A stretch of 64,000 nucleotides of DNA from Mesorhizobium sp. NFR06 (GTDB lineage Bacteria; Pseudomonadota; Alphaproteobacteria; Rhizobiales; Rhizobiaceae), in contig NZ_FOVT01000001.1 in the NCBI RefSeq assembly GCF_900115245.1, positions 248,001 through 312,000 of the forward strand, read 5' to 3'. This document shows, piece after piece, positions 59,423 to 64,000 of this stretch. The number at the start of each line of letters is the position of its first letter. The first letter of the stretch is position 1. Position numbers and translations under genes: made by a program. The notes beneath the pieces are model-generated. The model worked only from the letters and a program-made list of their open reading frames with translations. It was not told where the DNA came from and ran no database searches.

Positions 59423-60295
59423 ATGAGCGCTTTCGGATCACAGTCCATGGCGGCGCCGCTGCGACGCGTGCTGATGCGGTCGGCGACCAATGCCATGCGC
59501 GACGCCGATAGGGCTGCCTGGCACTATGGTCCGGAATTCAACCCGGCGAAAGCTGCCTCGCAGCATGCCGTCCTTGCCGATCTGGTGGCGGCTTCCGGGG
59601 CCGAAATCGAATGGATCGAGGACAGGGCCGACGGACTTTCGGATTCGGTGTTCACCCACGACCCATCGCTGATGACCGACCGCGGCGCGCTGATCCTGTC
59701 CATGGGCAAGCCGTTGCGCGCCGGGGAACCTTCGCTGCACGAGGAAGCCTACAAAAGACTGGGCATTCCGATCCTCGGCCGCGTCGAGGCTCCTGGGCAG
59801 GTCGAAGGCGGCGATTGTGTGTGGGTGGATGCCCGCACGCTGGCGATCGGGCGCGGTGTGCGCTCCAATCAGGAAGGCATTCAGCAGGTTTCCAACCTGC
59901 TGACGCCGCTGGGCATTTCCGTCTTCGGCTTTGATCTGCCGTTGTGGCACGGCGAAGAGGCGTGCCTGCATCTGATGTCGGTGATCAGCCCGCTGGCCGA
60001 CGACCTCGCGCTCGTCTATTCACCGCTTTTGCCGGCGCCTTTCTACCAGATGCTCAAGGCCCGCGGCATCCGGCTGGTCGAAGGCGACGCCGAGGAGTTC
60101 GCCGCGTCCAACGGCCTCAGCCTCAACGTGCTGCCGACCAGCCCGCACAAGGTCATCGCCGTCGCAGGCTTTCCCAAGACCAAAGCCGCGATGGAAGCCG
60201 CCGGCTGTACGGTTGAAATTTTCGAGGCGGACGCGCTCTGCATTGCTTGCGAAGGCGGGCCGACATGCCTGACGCGGCCGATCCTGCGTCAATGA
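59423..60295 (+). CDS. Dimethylargininase / arginine-deiminase-superfamily hydrolase
   Basis: 290-residue guanidine-modifying enzyme. Catalytic residues appear in order: Asp80 in THDPSL, Glu128 and Asp131 in VEGGDCVWVD, His183 in CLHLMSVISPL and the nucleophile Cys282 in EGGPTCLTRPI. The size and single-domain form fit dimethylargininase (N-methylarginine to citrulline plus methylamine) better than the larger arginine deiminase. AAAAGGG lies five bases before the ATG. Its stop overlaps the TetR start (ATGA). Confidence 0.88.
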   Translation: MSAFGSQSMAAPLRRVLMRSATNAMRDADRAAWHYGPEFNPAKAASQHAVLADLVAASGAEIEWIEDRADGLSDSVFTHDPSLMTDRGALILSMGKPLRAGEPSLHEEAYKRLGIPILGRVEAPGQVEGGDCVWVDARTLAIGRGVRSNQEGIQQVSNLLTPLGISVFGFDLPLWHGEEACLHLMSVISPLADDLALVYSPLLPAPFYQMLKARGIRLVEGDAEEFAASNGLSLNVLPTSPHKVIAVAGFPKTKAAMEAAGCTVEIFEADALCIACEGGPTCLTRPILRQ

Positions 60296-60936
60296 ATGCG
60301 CGCCGCAAGTTCCGCCGCGAGGGCGAGGAGCGGCGGCGGCAGGATCTGATCGAGGCTGCTTTGGACAGCGTGGCGCAATATGGCCTGCAGGGCGCCACCT
60401 TGCGCACCATCGCCTTGCGTGCCGGCGTCACCGCCGGGCTGATCCGGCACTATTTCCCCGGCAAGGAAGAATTGCTGCAGGAAGCCTATGCCGCGCTGGT
60501 CGGTCGAATGACCGAGCAGGCGAAAGCGGCATTGGTCATGGAAGATGCCACGCCGCGCCAACGCCTTGCGGCTTTCGTCACCGCCAACCTCAACGCGCCG
60601 ATCATCGACACGCAAGTGTTTTCGCTCTGGGCAACCTTCCTCGGCCGCGCCAATGCGGATCCAACGCTCGCCCGCGCCCATCGCGAAGGCTACCTTGGCT
60701 TTCGCAACGAGGTCGAGGCGGTCGTGGCCGAAGTGCTCGTCGCCGAACGGCTCAAGCCGGACCCAAGTGAGCTGCGCCACCATGCCATCGCGATCAATGC
60801 GATCATCGACGGACTCTGGATCGAAGGCTGCCTTGCCGGCGAGATGTTCTCGCCCGGCGAATTGGCGGCGATTGGCATCAAGGCCGTCGAGGCCGAACTG
60901 GGCCTCGCGCCGCTGAAGCATGATCCCGAAAAGTAG
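60292..60936 (+). CDS. TetR family regulator (BetI-like) with repeat-derived C-terminus
   Basis: 214-residue repressor. The helix-turn-helix is RRRQDLIEAALDSVAQYGLQGATLRTIALRAGVTAGLIRHYF, with a BetI-like C-terminal domain (FSLWATFLGRANADPTLARAHREGY). The ATG at 60292 overlaps the hydrolase stop and gives the natural N-terminus; an ATG at 60265 is possible. The last residues KHDPEK and the TAG stop lie inside a palindromic repeat. It probably represses this divergent cluster in response to its substrate. Confidence 0.9.
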   Translation: MNARRKFRREGEERRRQDLIEAALDSVAQYGLQGATLRTIALRAGVTAGLIRHYFPGKEELLQEAYAALVGRMTEQAKAALVMEDATPRQRLAAFVTANLNAPIIDTQVFSLWATFLGRANADPTLARAHREGYLGFRNEVEAVVAEVLVAERLKPDPSELRHHAIAINAIIDGLWIEGCLAGEMFSPGELAAIGIKAVEAELGLAPLKHDPEK

Positions 60937-60964
60937 GAACCGGTTTTCGGAGAAAGATCATGCT
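60917..60964. repeat. AGCATGATC-type palindromic repeat overlapping the tetR 3' end
   Basis: 48-bp element with perfect 9-bp ends AGCATGATC and GATCATGCT and inner arms CCGAAAA and TTTTCGG. It begins inside the TetR coding sequence, supplying its last five codons after the Lys codon and the TAG stop, and ends in the intergenic region. Confidence 0.8.
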
Positions 60965-61017
60965 CCATCAAAGATGGTAGACCGGGATGGCGATTCAACC
61001 AAACGCCATCACGGTCT

Positions 61018-61100
61018 CGAGCAATTCCAGGAAAAGTGAGAAGCGGTTTTCCGTCCGGAATTGCGTAAGAAACAAAGAAATAGAGCGGATCACTGTTTCC
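61018..61100. repeat. GAGCAATTCC-type short intergenic repeat, copy 2
   Basis: About 80 bp with a perfect inverted repeat GCAATTCC (61021-61028) and GGAATTGC (61057-61064), and inner arms GGAAAA and TTTTCC. It shares most of its sequence with the copy at 34684. It lies between the TetR and ThDP-enzyme genes and could weaken cotranscription. Confidence 0.8.
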
Positions 61101-61134
61101 GTTAACAGTGATCTCCTCCAAGGGGAGAACACCA

Positions 61135-62715
61135 ATGACCACGCTCGGCGAAGCGCTCATCACACTGCTCGAGGCGCATGGCGTCGACACCGTCTTCGGC
61201 ATTCCCGGCGTGCATACGGTCGAGCTCTACCGCGGCCTGGCCCGGTCGAAGATCCGCCACGTCACGCCGCGCCACGAGCAGGGCGCCGGCTTCATGGCCG
61301 ACGGCTATGCGCGCGCCGGCGGCCGGCCCGGCGTCGCCTTCGTCATCACCGGGCCGGGACTGACCAACACCATCACCGCGATGGGCCAGGCGCGCGCCGA
61401 TTCGGTGCCGATGCTGGTGATCTCCGGCGTCAATGCCACCGATACGCTGGGCAAGGGGTTGGGCTTCCTGCACGAACTGCCCGACCAGCGCGGCATGATG
61501 GAAAAGGTTGCGCTGTTTTCTGAGCGTGTCACCGAGGCCGGGCAGCTGCCGGGCGCGCTCGCCCGCGCCTTCGCGCTGTTTTCGTCGGCGCGGCCGGGGC
61601 CGGTCCATATCGAGATCCCGACCGACGTTATGGTCAAACCGGCCGACGGCATTACTGCTTCGCTCACCAATTCAGCGCCGCCGGCGCCGGATGGCGCGGC
61701 CATTGCCGAAGCCGCCGGGCTCATCGCAGCCGCGCGCCGGCCGCTAATCCTGGCTGGCGGCGGTGCCAAGCGCTCCGATGAGCCATTGCAGCGCCTGGCC
61801 GAGCGACTCGGCGCGCCCGTCGTCCAGACCGCCAATGCGCGCGGCCTGCTGCACGCGCATCCGCTTTGCGTACCCGCAAGCCCCAGTCTGAAAGCCGTGC
61901 GTGCGCTGATGGCCGACGCCGATCTGGTCATCGCCGCCGGCACCGAATTCGGTCCGACCGACTATGACGGCTACAGCGATGGCGGCTTCGTGCTGCCGGC
62001 CAATCTGATCCGTATAGATATCGGCGCCGACCAGCTCGCCCGCCGCCCGGTGAGCGTCGCCATCCAGGCCGATTGCGCGGAGGCGATCGAAGCCTTGCTC
62101 GGCGCGATTGGCCTCGCCCACGTCGCTGCCGAGCAAAGCGAAGCGCGCGCCGCTGCGGCGCGAAAGGCGGCTTTTGCCGAATTGAGCCCAGCCTATGCCG
62201 CGCAGGTGAATGCGGTGGAAACCATTCGCGACGCCTTGCCGGGCGCCATCATCGTCGGCGATTCGACACAGCCGATCTACGCCGCCAATCTCTACTACGA
62301 CCATGACCGTCCAGGCGGCTGGTTCAACGCCGCGACCGGCTTCGGCGCGCTCGGCTACGGGCCGCCGGCGGCGATCGGCGCGGCGCTTGCCGTCCCCGAC
62401 GCGCCGGTGGTATGCCTCACCGGCGACGGCGGCTTCCAGTTCACCTTGCCGGAGATCGGTGCCGCGCTCGATGCCGAGGCGCCTGTCATCTTCGTCGTCT
62501 GGAACAATCGCGGCTATCGCGAGATCGAGACCTCGATGCTCGATGTCGGCGTCGAGCCGGTCGGCGTGTCGCCGGCGCCGCCGGATTTCTGCAAGCTCGC
62601 CGAGGCCTATGGCATCGAGGCCGAGCGGCTGACCCAAGTTAGCGGTCTGGCCGAGGCGTTGAAGCGCGCCCGGGCCACCGGCAAGCCGCGCGTCATCGAG
62701 GTCGCCGTCGACTGA
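61135..62715 (+). CDS. ThDP-dependent 2-oxo acid decarboxylase, 5-guanidino-2-oxopentanoate decarboxylase-like (AruI)
   Basis: 526-residue enzyme of the acetolactate synthase / pyruvate decarboxylase superfamily. The N-terminal domain has TVFGIPGVHTVELYRGL and the ThDP-activating Glu48 in PRHEQGAGFMADGYAR; the C-terminal cofactor motif is GDG at 430-432 ending in WNN. The HTVELYRG signature and overall pattern fit AruI, which decarboxylates 2-ketoarginine to 4-guanidinobutanal. No regulatory small subunit is nearby, arguing against acetolactate synthase. AAGGGGAGA precedes the ATG at 61135. Confidence 0.86.
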   Translation: MTTLGEALITLLEAHGVDTVFGIPGVHTVELYRGLARSKIRHVTPRHEQGAGFMADGYARAGGRPGVAFVITGPGLTNTITAMGQARADSVPMLVISGVNATDTLGKGLGFLHELPDQRGMMEKVALFSERVTEAGQLPGALARAFALFSSARPGPVHIEIPTDVMVKPADGITASLTNSAPPAPDGAAIAEAAGLIAAARRPLILAGGGAKRSDEPLQRLAERLGAPVVQTANARGLLHAHPLCVPASPSLKAVRALMADADLVIAAGTEFGPTDYDGYSDGGFVLPANLIRIDIGADQLARRPVSVAIQADCAEAIEALLGAIGLAHVAAEQSEARAAAARKAAFAELSPAYAAQVNAVETIRDALPGAIIVGDSTQPIYAANLYYDHDRPGGWFNAATGFGALGYGPPAAIGAALAVPDAPVVCLTGDGGFQFTLPEIGAALDAEAPVIFVVWNNRGYREIETSMLDVGVEPVGVSPAPPDFCKLAEAYGIEAERLTQVSGLAEALKRARATGKPRVIEVAVD

Positions 62716-62957
62716 AGGACGTAGCGACTGGTGCGAGCCCCGGGTTGGGCACGGGTTGCCGTGTGCCGGCAACCCTCACGATCCGGCCGGCTCAGGCGCG
62801 GCGGCCAGGCGTCGCCGCGCCTGTCCGACGCATGCAAAGACGCTGCGCCAGCCATGTCGATATTTCAATTGAGTGACAGCGCGAAAGGCGCGACGTTCCA
62901 AGCTGGGGCGGCATAACCCGAGATATAATCATAAGAAACGACAGGAGCGGTTGGAGT

Positions 62958-63665
62958 ATGACGGAAACGCTGAATGGCAGGCATGTCGTGGTGACGGGCG
63001 GTACTGGGGCGCTCGGCGGCGCGGTTGTCGGCAGGTTGCTTGAACAGGGCGCGATCTGCCACGTGCCAAACGCCCACGCGGCGGCGCCGCCGCATTTTCC
63101 ATACGCAGCCCACGCCAGCGTGCATCTGGCGCACAATGTCGACCTGTCGGATTCGGCCAAGGTCGAGGCCTTTTACCACCAGGTGCCCGACCTCTGGGCC
63201 TCGATCCACCTTGCCGGCGGCTTCACGATGGCGCCGATCGAAAAGATCGAACCGGCTTCCTTCGCCGAGATGATGGATACCAACGCCCGCACCACCTTCC
63301 TGTGCAGCCGCGCCGCGGTCCGCTCGATGCTGGCGTCGGATACGGCCGGCCGCATCGTCAATGTCACCGCGCGCGCCGGGCTCGATCCCAGGCGCGGTTC
63401 CGGCATGGTTGCCTATGCCGCGAGTAAGGCGGCCGTCGCGGCAATGACGGTGGCGATGGCGGAAGAGCTGAAGCACAAGGGCATTTTGGTCAATGCTGTC
63501 GCACCCTCGACACTCGATACCCCGGCCAACCGTGCCGACATGCCGGATGCCGATGTCACCAAATGGGTCAGCCTGGAAGCGGCTGCCGAAGCAATCGCCT
63601 ATCTGGCATCACCAGCCAATCTGGCAATGAGCGGAACGCTGGTACCGCTTTACGGACGCGCCTGA
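62958..63665 (+). CDS. SDR family oxidoreductase
   Basis: 235-residue classical SDR: TGGTGALGG at residues 13-21, the Asn of DTNARTTFLCSRAA, Ser/Thr region IVNVTARAG, and YAASK with Tyr153 and Lys157. VAPSTLDTPANRADMP is the substrate-loop region. A 242 bp gap separates it from the decarboxylase gene on the same strand. It may handle the aldehyde or alcohol that arises from decarboxylation, or be independent. Confidence 0.9.
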   Translation: MTETLNGRHVVVTGGTGALGGAVVGRLLEQGAICHVPNAHAAAPPHFPYAAHASVHLAHNVDLSDSAKVEAFYHQVPDLWASIHLAGGFTMAPIEKIEPASFAEMMDTNARTTFLCSRAAVRSMLASDTAGRIVNVTARAGLDPRRGSGMVAYAASKAAVAAMTVAMAEELKHKGILVNAVAPSTLDTPANRADMPDADVTKWVSLEAAAEAIAYLASPANLAMSGTLVPLYGRA

Positions 63666-63683
63666 GGAGGCGCTGTAGGCGGC

Positions 63684-63914
63684 TCATTTGCAGCCGAGCT
63701 TGCCTATCTGCAGCTTGAACCTGCGCCGTCCCGGCATTTGTTCTGCGCTTGAGTCGTCTACGATAAACACATCGAGCGTGCAGGTGTCGGCCCGCACCCG
63801 GTAGTGGTCGTTTCCGGCATGCTCAATCGCGTCGATGGGGCCATGCTCTTCCAGCCTGCGGCGCAACATCGCCGCTGTCGGTAACGGCGTCGATCTCGGC
63901 CTTGCCGCTGCCAA
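63684..63914 (-). CDS. Small hypothetical protein, possibly a frameshifted secreted protein
   Basis: The clearest coding segment is RRRLEEHGPIDAIEHAGND then HYRVRADTCTLDVFIVDD and RRRFKLQIGKLGCK, two cysteines in a short secreted-type protein. The TTG-initiated frame gives 76 residues. A signal-like N-terminus (MNRIGFVAAFLRPGAVAASA, from ATG at 63988) lies just upstream in a different frame, so the gene may be broken or the sequence may have indels. The usable frame is also open to the right edge of the window. No family is assigned. Confidence 0.45.
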   Translation of the reverse strand: MAAARPRSTPLPTAAMLRRRLEEHGPIDAIEHAGNDHYRVRADTCTLDVFIVDDSSAEQMPGRRRFKLQIGKLGCK

Positions 63915-64000
63915 TTGGGCGGCAACGCCGCCGATGCCGCCACTGCGCCAGGCCGCAGGAATGCCGCGACAAAACCGATTCGGTTCATAAGACCTCTGAT

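Overview
This 64 kb window is chromosomal DNA from a GC-rich alphaproteobacterium of the order Rhizobiales, most likely a Mesorhizobium or close relative. The support is the membrane urate oxidase PuuD purine cluster, the CoxIV-like small protein upstream of a three-gene pntAA-pntAB-pntB operon, the single-polypeptide indolepyruvate oxidoreductase, a TakP-type TRAP system, and several families of intergenic palindromic repeats of a kind common in rhizobia. I see no rRNA, tRNA, CRISPR array, prophage or transposase. The genus is an inference; no phylogenetic computation was done.

Layout. 1-13.9 kb: purine catabolism (xdhA partial, xdhB, xdhC, then after an interruption puuD, guaD, a UPF0303 gene and a glycerate 2-kinase gene). 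The interruption holds a PhzF-type gene, two translationally coupled flavin-dependent monooxygenases and a LysR regulator. 14-18.3 kb: a UdgX-type uracil-DNA glycosylase and a glutamine-synthetase-like / class III aminotransferase pair. 18.3-28.5 kb: small regulators (two MarR, a frameshifted AraC, a LacI), a WD40 protein, a COG0523 GTPase, a DUF2000 protein, a DMT transporter, a 2-hydroxyacid dehydrogenase and a class I amidotransferase. 28.7-34.7 kb: a TRAP transporter for 2-oxo acids (takP on +, dctM/dctQ-type permeases on -) with a zinc alcohol dehydrogenase, then an orphan LivH-type permease. 34.8-43.6 kb: a CGNR zinc-finger regulator, a lipoprotein, indolepyruvate oxidoreductase, a GGDEF-EAL protein, a FeeM-like N-acyltransferase and a tiny DUF3096 membrane protein. 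43.7-47.1 kb: CoxIV-like protein and the proton-translocating transhydrogenase. 47.2-54.4 kb: a MerR/SDR pair with a recognisable MerR promoter, gyrB, an FMN reductase, a cytochrome P450 and an NDUFA9-like protein. 54.7-63.7 kb: a divergent cluster with an HisJ/Q/M/P-type ABC importer and an Ldh-family reductase on one strand, and a dimethylargininase-like hydrolase, a TetR regulator, a 2-ketoarginine-decarboxylase-like ThDP enzyme and an SDR on the other. It looks like an uptake and degradation system for arginine or methylated arginine.

The most striking non-gene features are the repeats. A palindromic element sits in frame inside xdhC. Three copies of a ~185 bp double-hairpin element occur at 8.2, 13.9 and 23.9 kb and show a paired base change in one arm. 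Another repeat supplies the last codons and stop of the tetR gene. Good candidate operators are visible for the MarR/membrane-protein pair (18.8 kb), the MerR promoter (48.2 kb) and the divergent arginine-type cluster (59.35 kb).
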